Below, piece after piece: positions 18,229-28,299 of a stretch of 64,000 nucleotides of DNA. Every line of letters begins with the position of its first letter. Position 1 is the first letter of the stretch. The notes below the pieces were generated by a model that was given only the letters and a program-made list of their open reading frames with translations, was not told the origin of the DNA and did not search any database. This stretch comes from an uncultured Erythrobacter sp. (GTDB lineage Bacteria > Pseudomonadota > Alphaproteobacteria > Sphingomonadales > Sphingomonadaceae), in contig CALBWA010000007.1 in the NCBI GenBank assembly GCA_937969505.1, forward strand, positions 62,001-126,000, written 5' to 3'. Both the position numbers and the translations under genes were made by a program.

Positions 18229-19233
18229 CTACATGTTTTCAGAGGAAACTGCACCATCCGGACCATTGGAATTGATTCGCCAAGGCCGTTCATCTTCCGG
18301 TCCCAGCTTGCCCAGCACTTCCAACCGTCGCGATTGCCGCGCTTCCAACGATACAGTGAGCAAGGGTGCAGGCTTGGTTGAAAATTGTTTGGGTGTCATG
18401 CCGAAAAAGGATGAAAATTCGCGAATCAGATGCGACTGGTCGTAATAGCGCAGCGCCATTTCCTCAGCTTCTGCATAGTCGGCCACACCGCGCACATAGG
18501 CTGCAAAATCAAGCACCCGTGCCCTGCGAAGAACATTCTTCGGGGTGAGCCCGAAATGGCGCTTGATCAACCGCTCCAATGTTCTCCTTTCGATCTGGTT
18601 GTCTTCAGCAAATTGCGCAAGCGACATATTGGGATCGGTAAAGGCGGCCTTGTCAAAGGCGGCGACGATCGGGTCCGGAACCTTTGCACCGGTGAATTCT
18701 ATCAGCTGCCGGAACAGCTTTTCAGCAATAGCCATCCATCGCGCAGGTGGTCCGTCCAAACCAAACCATTCGAGCATTTGTTTGCTGGTGGCCCAATCGA
18801 CATCGTAGAGGTCATCATACCGCAGGATCCGATCAAGCGTGTCGGAAGATTTGGGCCCCACCAGATTGGCAACCGCTCCGGGCTTCAATGCGAGCGTCAG
18901 AACGGAAAAGCTGCCGGACACGCTGACTGGCATTGGTCGGGTCTGCGGACCAAAAAACAAGGCACAATCTTCATGCTCTTCGTGGCCGTCACGGGTTTCG
19001 GCGCTCCAACGTCCAGCGAACAGCAGTCGCAAGACCGGCGTGTCGGCAAACTGGCTGCATTCGAGGGTTTGTCCAGGCGAGAGATTGACATTGGTCACAT
19101 ACAACCGGGCGATCCACGGCGATAAATCGTCCGCGGGCGCGCGATTGACCGACAGGATATCGCCCAGCGGCGAATGGCCGGTTGACGAACTGATCGGTGC
19201 GGTCATGCCGCCATTCTTGTTGTCACTCGCCAT
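18229..19233 (-). CDS. AraC family transcriptional regulator (second of a tandem pair)
   Basis: 334 residues with the same layout as its downstream neighbour: an N-terminal sensor-like region beginning after NRAPADDLSPWIARLYVTN, and a C-terminal AraC DNA-binding domain with ERRTLERLIKRHFGLTPKN and SHLIREFSSFFGMTPKQF. Shared blocks (RRARxLD, YxxAEEMxLRYxDQSH) show that the pair arose by duplication. It is divergent from the HisN-like phosphatase gene, with 93 bp between starts. The function is unknown; AraC proteins of this size typically activate nearby catabolic or stress genes. Confidence 0.85.
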   Translation of the reverse strand: MASDNKNGGMTAPISSSTGHSPLGDILSVNRAPADDLSPWIARLYVTNVNLSPGQTLECSQFADTPVLRLLFAGRWSAETRDGHEEHEDCALFFGPQTRPMPVSVSGSFSVLTLALKPGAVANLVGPKSSDTLDRILRYDDLYDVDWATSKQMLEWFGLDGPPARWMAIAEKLFRQLIEFTGAKVPDPIVAAFDKAAFTDPNMSLAQFAEDNQIERRTLERLIKRHFGLTPKNVLRRARVLDFAAYVRGVADYAEAEEMALRYYDQSHLIREFSSFFGMTPKQFSTKPAPLLTVSLEARQSRRLEVLGKLGPEDERPWRINSNGPDGAVSSENM

Positions 19234-19326
19234 AAAGGTGAGCTACCTCGTCCCAGAAAACAGCGACCCGCTGCGAACCGAAAGCTGCACGCTGTCCTAC
19301 GACAACGCGACGAGGCCTATATAGCA

Positions 19327-20103
19327 ATGAATTCTAAGGAAATACAATGCGCCCATCGCCTGGCCGATGCCGCACGCCAAGCCATCGTGCCGCTGTATCG
19401 CGGCGAATATTCGCAAGAGAAAAAGGCGGACCGCAGTTTTGTGACCGAAGCCGATCGCGCTGCAGAGGCCGCCATGCGAACCATTATCGAACAGGAATTT
19501 CCTGATGACGGGATCATTGGCGAAGAATATGGCACCCGCAATGAAGGCGCTGGCCGCCAATGGGTGCTTGATCCGATTGATGGCACGCAAAGCTTCATGG
19601 TCGGCAGGCCGATCTTCGGTACGCTGATTGCGCTGATGCAGGACGGCTGGCCGGTGCTGGGCGTGATTGATCAGCCCGTGCTGCAGGAACGATGGCTCGG
19701 TTCAATCGGCGAACAGACCATGTTGAACGGACAGCCGGTGCATACGCGCAAATGCCGCGAATTGGCAGGAGCAACTGTTGCTACGACCAGCCCCCATTGT
19801 TTTTCCGAAGATGAAGCCGGTGCCTATCTCAAGGTGATCGCCAAGGCTTACCCGGACAAGGCGTGGCCGGTTTATGGCGGGGATTGCTACAATTATGCGT
19901 TGCTGGCCTCGGGCCAGATCGATCTGGTCATGGAAGCCGGTCTGAAGCTGCACGATTTTGCCGCCTTGGTTCCGGTCGTCGAAGGGGCCGGCGGGATGAT
20001 GTGCGATTGGCAGGGGAACCCGCTGGATGCCAATTCCGACGGCAGTGTTCTCGCGCTGGGTGAAAATGCACGGCTCGAAGAGGTGTTAGAGGCGATGGGA
20101 TAA
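19327..20103 (+). CDS. hisN: Inositol-monophosphatase-family histidinol phosphatase
   Basis: 258 residues. The family's two metal-binding motifs are present: IIGEEYG near residue 66 and WVLDPIDGTQSFMVGRP near residue 80, plus the late GGDCYNYALLASGQIDLVMEAG block. The placing of FxxGRPxFGTLIAL after the DPIDGT motif fits the HisN type that dephosphorylates L-histidinol phosphate in histidine synthesis. An inositol or other sugar monophosphatase activity cannot be excluded from sequence alone. It has the normal length and is followed 46 bp downstream by an SDR gene. Confidence 0.85.
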   Translation: MNSKEIQCAHRLADAARQAIVPLYRGEYSQEKKADRSFVTEADRAAEAAMRTIIEQEFPDDGIIGEEYGTRNEGAGRQWVLDPIDGTQSFMVGRPIFGTLIALMQDGWPVLGVIDQPVLQERWLGSIGEQTMLNGQPVHTRKCRELAGATVATTSPHCFSEDEAGAYLKVIAKAYPDKAWPVYGGDCYNYALLASGQIDLVMEAGLKLHDFAALVPVVEGAGGMMCDWQGNPLDANSDGSVLALGENARLEEVLEAMG

Positions 20104-20149
20104 TGCGCAAGGCGGCGCGCGGGACACTGACTACCAAAGGGAGAATGGT

Positions 20150-21085
20150 ATGACGAAGGTAAATCCAAGCGGACATTATGACTGGACGCCGGATCGTCTG
20201 CCTGATCTTTCAGGCAAGCTTTATCTGATCACCGGGGGCAATTCCGGCATCGGGCTGGAGGCGGCAAAGATCCTCGCCAAAAAGAACGCTGATATCATCA
20301 TCGCGGCTCGCAATCAGACCAAGGGCGAGGCCGCAGTTGCGCAAATCAAACTGGCAGGCTCTGGCAAGGTCGATCTGCTCACCCTCGATCTGGCCGATAT
20401 GGCATCGATCCGGGCCGCTGCGGACCAGGCAAGGGCGCAATTTGGCACAATCACCGGCCTGATCAACAATGCCGGGATCATGCAAACCCCCAAGCAACAA
20501 ACTGCCGATGGGTTCGAAATGCAATTGGGCACCAATCACCTGGGCCATTTCCTCTGGACAGCTCTAATGTGGGGCCGGCTTGATCCGGCCAATGGCCGCG
20601 TCGTCACAGTTTCCAGCATTGCGCATAAATTCGGCCAGATTCACTTTGACGATCTGATGCTGGAACGCGGATACGATCCGTCCAAAGCTTACACTCAAAG
20701 CAAGCTTGCCAATCTGATCTTTGCGCAGGAACTTCATAGGCGGCTGGAGGCTGATGGATCAGCGATCAAATCTATCGCGTGCCATCCGGGCTATTCCGAC
20801 ACGGCCTTGCAAAGCACGGGTCCCGGCGCGCTGCTGAGCGGAATTTACAAGATCACCAATGCGTTGCTGGCGCAAAGCTCCACATTGGGTGCCTATCCCA
20901 CGGTATTGGCTGCAGCCGATGACGAAGCCAATTCTGGTGCATATTACGGCCCGACTGGGATCATGGATGCGCGCGGACCTGTCGGCGATGCTCAAGTCGC
21001 CAGACGCGCCCTCAACCCGCATGTTGCCGAACAGCTTTGGAAGGTTAGCGAGGAATTGGTTGGTCAGACGCTTGCGGTGGGGTGA
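20150..21085 (+). CDS. Short-chain dehydrogenase/reductase
   Basis: 311 residues. The nucleotide site TGGNSGIGLEAAK lies near residue 30, NNAGIM near residue 109, and the catalytic serine in VSSIAHKFG is followed by YTQSKLAN with the YxxxK pair. The overall pattern and length resemble the retinol-dehydrogenase/WWOX-like branch of the classical SDR family. Such enzymes oxidise or reduce alcohols and ketones with NADP(H); the substrate is not predictable. It is preceded by a good GGGAG site and follows the HisN-like gene closely. Confidence 0.88.
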   Translation: MTKVNPSGHYDWTPDRLPDLSGKLYLITGGNSGIGLEAAKILAKKNADIIIAARNQTKGEAAVAQIKLAGSGKVDLLTLDLADMASIRAAADQARAQFGTITGLINNAGIMQTPKQQTADGFEMQLGTNHLGHFLWTALMWGRLDPANGRVVTVSSIAHKFGQIHFDDLMLERGYDPSKAYTQSKLANLIFAQELHRRLEADGSAIKSIACHPGYSDTALQSTGPGALLSGIYKITNALLAQSSTLGAYPTVLAAADDEANSGAYYGPTGIMDARGPVGDAQVARRALNPHVAEQLWKVSEELVGQTLAVG

Positions 21086-21454
21086 TATTGGGTTGGTCCG
21101 AACGTAGGTGTCGTGCTTTCCTACCTTGTGAAAGCGCTCCATATGCCGGCCATGCGATATGGAGATCTTAGGACAATTTGTGCGCGGGCCCTGGGTGAGA
21201 TGGGTCGCGAGCCACCTTGTGTGGACCGGCCGGATATTTGTTCCTTGGACTGTGTAACATGTGTAACCAACATTGGGGGTTGCAGGCTAGCGCCTATGCC
21301 GGCTCTCCGGCCCCCTCACAGCGCTTGCTTTCCATATCATTCCCGACTAAACGCGCGCCTTCACTGACACGTGATTCATCTTCCGGTCTGGCCGTTAGGG
21401 CTGCCAGGGCTGGTTGGACGTGTCTCCAAACCGATATCTTCGTAGGAGATGAAA
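21086..21454. other. 369-bp intergenic region with a possible structured ribosomal-protein leader
   Basis: No convincing gene. Two features stand out. First, nested inverted repeats: AGCGC (21289-21293) with GCGCT (21321-21325), enclosing GCCGG (21298-21302) with CCGGC (21307-21311). Second, a TTGGA/TCCAA hairpin near 21414-21429, just before the rpmI ribosome-binding site. Such structures upstream of rpmI-rplT would fit autoregulation by ribosomal protein L20, which is known in other bacteria, but the similarity here is only positional. TGTGTAAC occurs twice in a row near 21250-21267. Confidence 0.4.
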
Positions 21455-21658
21455 ATGCCCAAGCTGAAGACCAAAAGCGGTGTGAAGAAACGCTTCAAAA
21501 TCACCGCAACCGGCAAGATCAAGCACGGCGTCGCTGGCAAGCGCCACCGTCTGATCAGCCACAATGCGAAGTATATTCGCCAGAACCGCGGCACCTCTGT
21601 CCTGTCGGAAGCCGACACCAAGACAGTCAAGAAATGGGCCCCATACGGGCTCGACTGA
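21455..21658 (+). CDS. rpmI: Large ribosomal subunit protein bL35
   Basis: 67 residues, [20 protein letters not shown] at the start, the standard bL35 N-terminus. The ATG at 21455 is chosen over the one at 21449 because it matches the family start and is correctly spaced from TAGGAG at 21443-21448. The protein is small, basic and binds 23S rRNA in the large subunit. rplT follows 26 bp downstream, the usual pairing; infC, often found in front, is absent from this position. Confidence 0.97.
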   Translation: MPKLKTKSGVKKRFKITATGKIKHGVAGKRHRLISHNAKYIRQNRGTSVLSEADTKTVKKWAPYGLD

Positions 21659-21684
21659 GCGCGCTGGTCTAAGGAGAATATACA

Positions 21685-22044
21685 ATGCCTCGCATCAAAC
21701 GCGGCGTCACCACGCGCCAAAAACACAAGCGGTTACTGGATCAGGCCAAGGGCTATCGCGGTCGTCGCAAGAACACGATCCGCATCGCTCGTCAGGCTGT
21801 CGAGAAGGCTGGCCAGTATGCCTATCGCGACCGCAAGGTTAAGAAGCGCAGCTTCCGCGCCCTGTGGATTCAGCGGATCAATGCTGCCGTTCGCGCCGAA
21901 GGCCTCACCTATTCGCAGTTCATGCATGGGGTGAAGCTGGCTGGGATCGAGCTCGATCGCAAAGTTATGGCTGATCTGGCGATGAATGAAGGCGCTGCTT
22001 TCAAGTCGATCATCGATCAGGCCAAAGCCGCACTTCCTAACTAA
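21685..22044 (+). CDS. rplT: Large ribosomal subunit protein bL20
   Basis: 119 residues, beginning [18 protein letters not shown] and including the [19 protein letters not shown] stretch of bL20. It is an early-assembly protein of the 50S subunit, and in several bacteria represses its own operon by binding the leader. The stop codon and next bases are tandemly duplicated (22037-22068). The next gene is in the same direction but is an unrelated regulator. Confidence 0.97.
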   Translation: MPRIKRGVTTRQKHKRLLDQAKGYRGRRKNTIRIARQAVEKAGQYAYRDRKVKKRSFRALWIQRINAAVRAEGLTYSQFMHGVKLAGIELDRKVMADLAMNEGAAFKSIIDQAKAALPN

Positions 22045-22068
22045 GGGTTTGGCTAACTAAGGGTTTGG
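22037..22068 (+). repeat. Tandem 16-bp duplication spanning the rplT stop codon
   Basis: CTAACTAAGGGTTTGG occurs at 22037-22052 and again, directly adjoining, at 22053-22068. The first copy contains the rplT stop codon (TAA 22042-22044), so the second copy is untranslated. It looks like a recent slippage or duplication event. Confidence 0.95.
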
Positions 22069-22107
22069 AATTGCATTGATCTGACAGGATCGGTGTGCGG
22101 AACAGGA

Positions 22108-22140
22108 ATGGGCGCTCGGGAGCAGTTCCGGGCGCCTTTC
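22108..22140 (+). terminator. Possible intrinsic terminator after rplT
   Basis: GGCGC (22111-22115) pairs with GCGCC (22132-22136), with further partial pairing CGG/CCG inside, followed by TTTCCCGTTT. The T run is interrupted, so termination would be weak or factor-assisted. Confidence 0.35.
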
Positions 22141-22196
22141 CCGTTTCCGCTACGGTTTCGTTTGCTTTCAAACGGTCACTCGCTATCTGTCGCAAA

Positions 22197-23096
22197 ATGG
22201 GTGGCAGTTTGAAACCTCGTTCAGGGGCAACCGGCAAGTATAAGGTGCGCAGCCACTTTTATGCGCCGCCGCCCGAGTTCGATGGGTGCTTCACCAGCTT
22301 TTATCACCTCGAATTGTCCGTTGAAGACGGTGGCACGGTCAGTGATTACCTCTTGCCTGAATGGGCTTCCATGCGGTTTTTCGCAGGAGCAAAACCTTGG
22401 GCGTGCATCCCTGGAAGTCCTCCGCTGACTGACACATGCTTTGGTGTTACGGGACCGACTTCCCGGCCCACTCAGTTCCGGCTGGGCGCGTCGCGGTGCT
22501 GGGGTATCGGCTTTCTACCGCTGGGCTGGGCACGGTATTGTGAAGGCGAAGCCGCGTCCTATGCCAATCGGATGCTCGATGCTTCGACCAACGCGGGCTT
22601 TGCAAAGTTCGAGCCGCTGTCACAAATCCTGTGCGATCCGACGGTATCTGTGGAACAGCAATATCAGGCGATCGTCGAAACGATGGCAAGATTGACCAGG
22701 CCATCGCGATCAGAAGAGACAGTCATTCGCATTCACAAGGCTCTGATTGACGAAGAATTGGCGAGTGTAGCGGATTTTGCCGAACACGCCGGCATTGGCC
22801 TTCGGTCGCTGGAGCGGATGTGCAAACGCTATTTCGGGTTCACGCCCAAATTGCTGATGCGTCGCCAGCGCTTTATCCGCAGCCTGACCAGTTTCATCGC
22901 CCAACGGGGCAGCAAGTGGTCCGATGTGATGGATGATCACTATCACGATCAGGCCCAGTTCAGCCGCGAGTTTCGCGAATTCATGACCATGAACCCAAGC
23001 GAATATGCAGCTTTGCCGCACCCCTTCCTCGACAGCTTTATCGAAGCGCGAATTCGCATGCGGGGATCTGCGGCGCAGACCCTCGACCGGCCTTAG
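22197..23096 (+). CDS. AraC family transcriptional regulator (third, unpaired)
   Basis: 299 residues from the ATG at 22197; the frame runs upstream to GTG 22095, but that part overlaps the likely rplT terminator and reads as non-conserved. The C-terminal domain has an AraC-type double HTH: VADFAEHAGIGLRSLERMCK followed by FGFTPK, and the second ending in AQFSREFREFMTMNPSEYAA. The N-terminal region is distinct from that of the pair at 17.2-19.2 kb, but the general layout is similar. A ligand cannot be predicted. It precedes pheS by 122 bp but is not an obvious partner of it. Confidence 0.82.
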   Translation: MGGSLKPRSGATGKYKVRSHFYAPPPEFDGCFTSFYHLELSVEDGGTVSDYLLPEWASMRFFAGAKPWACIPGSPPLTDTCFGVTGPTSRPTQFRLGASRCWGIGFLPLGWARYCEGEAASYANRMLDASTNAGFAKFEPLSQILCDPTVSVEQQYQAIVETMARLTRPSRSEETVIRIHKALIDEELASVADFAEHAGIGLRSLERMCKRYFGFTPKLLMRRQRFIRSLTSFIAQRGSKWSDVMDDHYHDQAQFSREFREFMTMNPSEYAALPHPFLDSFIEARIRMRGSAAQTLDRP

Positions 23097-23218
23097 CGCA
23101 CACTTCGTCAGCTCGCGCCGCGCATTCGCATTCGAAAAAAGCACTCAGCAGGGCAAAGCCTCTTTGCCTTGCGCGGCAATTGTCGCTAGCGAACGCGCAC
23201 CCTTTATAGAGCCATGCA

Positions 23219-24319
23219 ATGACCGATTTGACACCGCAAAAAGATGCCGCACTCAGTGCGATTGAAGCCGCAGACACGCTTGATGCGCTGGAGGCCATAA
23301 GGCTTGAAGCGCTCGGCAAAAAGGGCTGGGTCAGTCTGGCGCTGAAAACGCTGGGTCAGATGAGTCCGGAAGAGCGGCAGGAAGCTGCCCCTGCAATCCA
23401 GGCCATCCGCGCGCAGATAGCCGATGCACTTGCAACCAGAAAGGCCGAGCTCGAGGCGGCCGAGCTGGAAAAGCAGCTGGCTAGCGAAACGCTCGACCTG
23501 ACGTTGCCCGCCGCTGAATTGCCGCGCGGCAGCGTGCATCCGGTCAGCCAGGTGATGGACGAGCTGGCGGAGATTTTTGCCGACCTCGGATTTGCCGTCG
23601 CGACCGGTCCGGAAATCGAGGACGACTGGCACAATTTCACTGCGCTCAACATGGATGAAAGCCATCCTGCGCGAGCAATGCATGATACGTTCTACTTCCC
23701 CGACAAGGCGGAAGACGGGGCGAGCATCCTGTTGCGCACGCACACTTCGCCGGTGCAGATCCGCAGCATGAAGGTGCATGGCGCACCGATCCGCATTATT
23801 GCGCCGGGCCGCGTTTATCGCAGCGACAGCGATGCGACGCACACTCCGATGTTCCATCAGGTTGAAGGCCTGGTGGTCGACAAGGGCATTCATCTGGGTC
23901 ATCTCAAATGGACGCTGGAAACCTTCTTCAAAGCTTTCTTTGAGCGTGAAGACATCACCTTGCGTCTGCGCCCCTCCTATTTCCCGTTCACCGAACCCAG
24001 TGTCGAGGTTGATGTCGGCTATTCCAACGAAGGCAATCGCCGTGTCGTTGGCGGACATGGCGATGCCGAGGGGCATGACTGGATGGAACTGGGCGGCAGC
24101 GGTATGGTCAATCGGCGCGTTCTGGAAATGGCGGGTGTTGACCCCGATGAATATCAGGGCTTTGCCTTTGGTCTGGGGATCGATCGGATCGCCATGCTCA
24201 AATACGGCATGAATGATTTGCGCGCCTTCTTCGATGGCGATCCACGCTGGTTGTCGCACTATGGCTTTGGCGCGGTTGACCAACCGACCCTGTCCGCCGG
24301 GGTGGGAGTAGCATCATGA
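23219..24319 (+). CDS. pheS: Phenylalanine-tRNA ligase alpha subunit
   Basis: 366 residues. After an N-terminal coiled-coil region that binds tRNA ([17 protein letters not shown]), class II synthetase motifs follow: motif 1 in [17 protein letters not shown], motif 2 in [20 protein letters not shown] and motif 3 in [13 protein letters not shown]. The enzyme is an alpha2-beta2 tetramer that charges tRNA-Phe. Its stop overlaps the start of pheT by 4 bp (ATGA), so the subunits are translationally coupled. No classical leader peptide was recognised in the short upstream gap. Confidence 0.97.
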   Translation: MTDLTPQKDAALSAIEAADTLDALEAIRLEALGKKGWVSLALKTLGQMSPEERQEAAPAIQAIRAQIADALATRKAELEAAELEKQLASETLDLTLPAAELPRGSVHPVSQVMDELAEIFADLGFAVATGPEIEDDWHNFTALNMDESHPARAMHDTFYFPDKAEDGASILLRTHTSPVQIRSMKVHGAPIRIIAPGRVYRSDSDATHTPMFHQVEGLVVDKGIHLGHLKWTLETFFKAFFEREDITLRLRPSYFPFTEPSVEVDVGYSNEGNRRVVGGHGDAEGHDWMELGGSGMVNRRVLEMAGVDPDEYQGFAFGLGIDRIAMLKYGMNDLRAFFDGDPRWLSHYGFGAVDQPTLSAGVGVAS

Positions 24320-26718
24320 AGTTCTCCACCACATGGCTGAAAGACCATCTCGAAACCGATGCCAGTCTGCAGGAGATTACCGATACGCTGAACGCGATTG
24401 GGCTTGAGGTGGAAGGGGTTGAAGACCCGGCACAGCGCCTGGCCGGATTTACCGTCGCCAAAGTGCTCGCGGCTGAAAAACACCCTGATGCCGACAAGCT
24501 GCAAGTGCTGAGCGTCGACACTGGCCAAATAGCCGAAGGGGGCGACCCGCTTCAGGTCGTCTGCGGCGCGCCAAACGCGCGTGCCGGAATGAAGGGCGTG
24601 CTGGGCTTGCCCGGTGCTGTGGTGCCATCGAACGGCATGCAATTGCGCAAGAGCGCAATCCGTGGTGTCGAATCGAACGGCATGATGTGCAGCGTGCGTG
24701 AGCTTGAGCTGGGCGAAGATCATGATGGCATCATTGAGCTGCCGGATGACGCGCCGGTGGGCCACAGCTTTGCCGATTATCACGGGTCCTCACCCGTGAT
24801 TGATGTCGCGATCACGCCGAACCGTCCCGATTGCATGGGTGTCTATGGCATTGCTCGCGATCTGGCGGCAGCGGGCCTAGGCACGCTGAAGCCGATTGCG
24901 TTTCCGGAGTTTGACGCTTCCGGAGCGTGCCCGGTCGAAATTCGCACGGACGATCCGGAAGGCTGCCCGGCCTTTTACGGGCGCGTCATTAAGGGCGTGA
25001 CCAACGGGCCATCTCCTGACTGGTTGCAGCAAAGGCTGACAAGCGCGGGTCAGCGCCCGATTTCGCTGCTGGTTGATCTGACCAATTATCTGATGCTGGC
25101 CTATGGCCGCCCGGCCCATGTCTATGATCTGGCAAAACTGTCGGGCGCTGTGGTCGCGCGCCGGGCCATGCCGGGCGAACAGGTGCTGGCTCTAAACGAG
25201 AAAACCTACACCTTGGATGAAACCATAGTGGTGATCGCGGACGATAACGAGGTCCACGATATTGCCGGCATCATGGGTGGCGCCAATTCCAGCGTGACCG
25301 ATGAAACGACAGACATATTGCTGGAAATCGCCTATTTCGATCCGCCGCGTATTGGCGTGACGGGCCGCAAACTGGGCCTGGCTTCGGATGCGCGGACGCG
25401 TTTCGAGCGCGGAGTGGATCCGGCCTTTCTGGATGACGGCCTGGACCTGTTGACCGGGCTCATCGTGGAATTGGCAGGCGGCACTGCTAGCGAGGTAGTG
25501 CATGCGGGCTCTGCACCCGATACGCCCAAGACAGTCACCTTCGACCCGGCGCTGACTGCGCAACTGGGCGGTGTCGATGTGCCAGCGGACGAACAGCGCC
25601 GCATTCTTGAGAGCCTTGATTTCACCGTCGGCACTGATGGCACGGTTACATGCCCCTTGCGCCGCCATGATATCGAAGGGCCTGCCGATCTGGTTGAAGA
25701 AGTGGTCCGAATTCACGGGCTCGACAAAGTGGAAAGCGTTGCCCTGCCACGGGTGGAAGGTGTCGCGCGCCCAACTGCCACGCCAGAGCAGGTGCTGGAG
25801 CGCAAATTGCGCCGGTCAGCTGCGGCGAGCGGGCTGAACGAGGCCATTACATGGTCATTCCTGCCCGAGGCGGAGGCTGATCATTTCGGCGATGGCCAGT
25901 CCTTGTGGGCGCTGGCCAACCCGATCAGCGAAGACATGAAAGTCATGCGGCCGTCGCTCATTCCCGGTCTCTTGATGGCGGCCAAGCGTGCGGCCACGCG
26001 AGGCAGCACCTCGACCCGGATGTTCGAGCTGGGGCGGCGATATTTCCGCGCCGATAATGGGTTGAGCGACGAGCGGGCGACGCTCGCTGTGGTTCTGGCG
26101 GGGGACAGACATCCGCGCCGCTGGATGTCTGGCAAGGCGCAGGCCTTCGATGCCTATGATGCAAAATCCTACGCTCGTGCTTTGCTGCGCGAAGCCGGGG
26201 CCCCGGTGAACAATCTGCAGACCATGGGTGATGCCGGGCCGCAGTTTCATCCCGGCCAGTCGGCGACGTTGCGGTTGGGGCCGAAAAATGTGCTTGCGAG
26301 ATTTGGCGCTCTGCACCCGGCAACATTGGCAGCATTCGATATGGATGGGCCCGTGATGGCAGTCGAGATATTCCTCGATGCCTTGCCGAACAAGCGAGCC
26401 AAGGGCAGCTTTGCCAAGCCTGAATATGCGCCCCCGGCCTTGCAATCGGTCAATCGCGACTTTGCCTTTCTGGTTCCCGAAGATTTGCCAGCCGCCCAGC
26501 TTGTCCGGGCGATTGGCGGCGCGGACAAAGCCAATATCGTCGGGGCCCGCGTGTTTGATGTCTTCGCCGGATCCGGCGTGCCCGAAGGCAAGAAGTCGAT
26601 CGCGGTGGAAGTGACGCTGCAACCCAAGGAAAGGAGCTACAAGGATGCCGATCTCAAGGCGATTTCCGATGCAGTGATTGCAGCGGCTGCGAAACAGGGA
26701 GCCGAACTGCGCGGCTGA
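24316..26718 (+). CDS. pheT: Phenylalanine-tRNA ligase beta subunit
   Basis: 800 residues, a normal length. The N-terminal tRNA-binding EMAP-like domain ([20 protein letters not shown]), the B3/B4 editing domain (residues about 210-390), the B5 domain and the C-terminal ferredoxin-fold anticodon-binding domain (ending near residue 798) can all be followed. The subunit edits mischarged Tyr-tRNA and contributes to tRNA binding. It overlaps pheS by four bases and is followed 22 bp later by prfC in the same orientation. Confidence 0.97.
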   Translation: MKFSTTWLKDHLETDASLQEITDTLNAIGLEVEGVEDPAQRLAGFTVAKVLAAEKHPDADKLQVLSVDTGQIAEGGDPLQVVCGAPNARAGMKGVLGLPGAVVPSNGMQLRKSAIRGVESNGMMCSVRELELGEDHDGIIELPDDAPVGHSFADYHGSSPVIDVAITPNRPDCMGVYGIARDLAAAGLGTLKPIAFPEFDASGACPVEIRTDDPEGCPAFYGRVIKGVTNGPSPDWLQQRLTSAGQRPISLLVDLTNYLMLAYGRPAHVYDLAKLSGAVVARRAMPGEQVLALNEKTYTLDETIVVIADDNEVHDIAGIMGGANSSVTDETTDILLEIAYFDPPRIGVTGRKLGLASDARTRFERGVDPAFLDDGLDLLTGLIVELAGGTASEVVHAGSAPDTPKTVTFDPALTAQLGGVDVPADEQRRILESLDFTVGTDGTVTCPLRRHDIEGPADLVEEVVRIHGLDKVESVALPRVEGVARPTATPEQVLERKLRRSAAASGLNEAITWSFLPEAEADHFGDGQSLWALANPISEDMKVMRPSLIPGLLMAAKRAATRGSTSTRMFELGRRYFRADNGLSDERATLAVVLAGDRHPRRWMSGKAQAFDAYDAKSYARALLREAGAPVNNLQTMGDAGPQFHPGQSATLRLGPKNVLARFGALHPATLAAFDMDGPVMAVEIFLDALPNKRAKGSFAKPEYAPPALQSVNRDFAFLVPEDLPAAQLVRAIGGADKANIVGARVFDVFAGSGVPEGKKSIAVEVTLQPKERSYKDADLKAISDAVIAAAAKQGAELRG

Positions 26719-26740
26719 TGCCGGCAGGATCTGATCTGAC

Positions 26741-28261
26741 ATGTCCAATCGAAGAACCTTTGCGATCATCTCTCATCCCGATGCGGGTAAGACGACGCTG
26801 ACCGAAAAGCTGCTGTTGCAGGGCGGGGCCATCCATCAGGCGGGCCAGGTCAAGGCACGCGGTGAAGCACGGCGTGCGCGGTCCGACTGGATGAAGATCG
26901 AGCAACAGCGCGGCATCTCTGTGACTTCCAGCGTGATGACGTTCGAGCGTGAAGGCGTGACTTTCAACCTGCTCGATACGCCGGGACACGAGGATTTCTC
27001 CGAGGACACCTATCGCACGCTGACCGCCGTCGACAGCGCAATCATGGTGATTGACGCGGCCAAGGGCATCGAACCTCAGACCCGAAAGCTGTTCGAGGTT
27101 TGCCGCTTGCGCAGCGTGCCGATCATAACGTTCGTGAACAAGGTCGACCGTGAAGGCCGACCGGTTTTCGAATTGCTGGATGAGATTGCCGATATGCTGG
27201 CGCTTGATGTCAGCCCGCAGGCCTTCCCTGTCGGCATGGGCGGACAGTTTGAAGGCATTCTGGACTTTGCAACCGGTGCCATTGCCCGGCCCGAAGGTCC
27301 ATCGAAGGAATTTCTCGGGCGGCGCGATCAAGACGCGCAATTGCCCGATGACGTCGCCGAAAATGCGGAGCTTGCGCAGATCGGCTATCCCGAATTCGAT
27401 CTGGAGGCCTATCGCAATGGCGATCTGACACCGGTGTATTTCGGGTCAGCCTTGAAGAATTTTGGCGTGACCGAACTGATCGAGGCAATCGCCGAGTTTG
27501 CTCCACCGCCGCGGCCACAGCCTGCTGGCGACCAGCAGATCGCGCCAGAGCGCGATGAAGTGACCGGCTTCATCTTCAAGGTGCAGGCCAATATGGACCC
27601 CAACCACCGCGACCGAATCGCCTTCATGCGGCAGGTGTCAGGCACCTTCAAGCGCGGCATGAAGTTGACCCCATCCGGCTTGGGCAAACCCATTGCCGTG
27701 CACTCGCCGATCCTGTTTTTTGCCCAGGATCGCGAGATTGCCGATACAGCAGAGGCGGGCGATATCATCGGCATTCCCAATCATGGGACGCTTCGGGTGG
27801 GGGATACCTTATCCGAAAAGAACGAAGTGCGCTTCACCGGTCTGCCCAATTTTGCCCCGGAAATTCTCCGCCGCGTGCAGCTGAAGGACCCGACCAAGAC
27901 CAAACAATTGCGCAAGGCGCTGGATGACCTTTCGGAAGAGGGCGTAATTCAGGTGTTTTACCCAGAGATTGGCGCTCAATGGATCGTCGGAGTTGTCGGC
28001 CAGCTCCAGCTGGAAGTTCTCATCAGTCGGCTTTCGGCTGAATACAAGGTCGAGGCAGCGCTTGAAGCGGCGCCCTTTGCGACTGCGCGCTGGATCAAGG
28101 GCGAAGCCAAGGCGCTGAGCGAGTTTGAGAGCTTCAACCGCGCCAATCTGGCCAAGGATCGCGATGGCGATCTGGTTTTCATGGCGAAGAGCCCGTGGGA
28201 TGTGAACTATCAGCAGGAAAACAATCCGGACCTGACCTTCTCCGCGACCAAGGAACGCTAG
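26741..28261 (+). CDS. prfC: Peptide chain release factor 3
   Basis: 506 residues. GTPase motifs: G1 SHPDAGKTT near residue 8, G2 region GISVTSSVM, G3 DTPGHEDF, and G4 NKVDRE. The C-terminal part contains LQLEVLISRLSAEYKVEAAL, typical of RF3 rather than EF-G. RF3 is a GTPase that recycles RF1 and RF2 after peptide release. It shares with glpX the residues RWIKGE, encoded by the same 18 bases. It follows pheT on the same strand with only 22 bp between. Confidence 0.94.
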   Translation: MSNRRTFAIISHPDAGKTTLTEKLLLQGGAIHQAGQVKARGEARRARSDWMKIEQQRGISVTSSVMTFEREGVTFNLLDTPGHEDFSEDTYRTLTAVDSAIMVIDAAKGIEPQTRKLFEVCRLRSVPIITFVNKVDREGRPVFELLDEIADMLALDVSPQAFPVGMGGQFEGILDFATGAIARPEGPSKEFLGRRDQDAQLPDDVAENAELAQIGYPEFDLEAYRNGDLTPVYFGSALKNFGVTELIEAIAEFAPPPRPQPAGDQQIAPERDEVTGFIFKVQANMDPNHRDRIAFMRQVSGTFKRGMKLTPSGLGKPIAVHSPILFFAQDREIADTAEAGDIIGIPNHGTLRVGDTLSEKNEVRFTGLPNFAPEILRRVQLKDPTKTKQLRKALDDLSEEGVIQVFYPEIGAQWIVGVVGQLQLEVLISRLSAEYKVEAALEAAPFATARWIKGEAKALSEFESFNRANLAKDRDGDLVFMAKSPWDVNYQQENNPDLTFSATKER

Positions 28262-28299
28262 ACTTGAAAGCCGTGACAGCTTGGCTCAAAGCATGAGCC

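Noticed and set aside
21113-21367. 84-codon frame in the gap before rpmI
   Set aside because: Cysteine- and proline-rich with no family resemblance and no good ribosome-binding site; the region is better explained as a leader with hairpins.
23204-24283. Long open frame antisense to pheS
   Set aside because: It mirrors pheS on the opposite strand in a GC-rich genome, has histidine/arginine-rich non-protein-like composition and no ribosome-binding site; pheS is certain.
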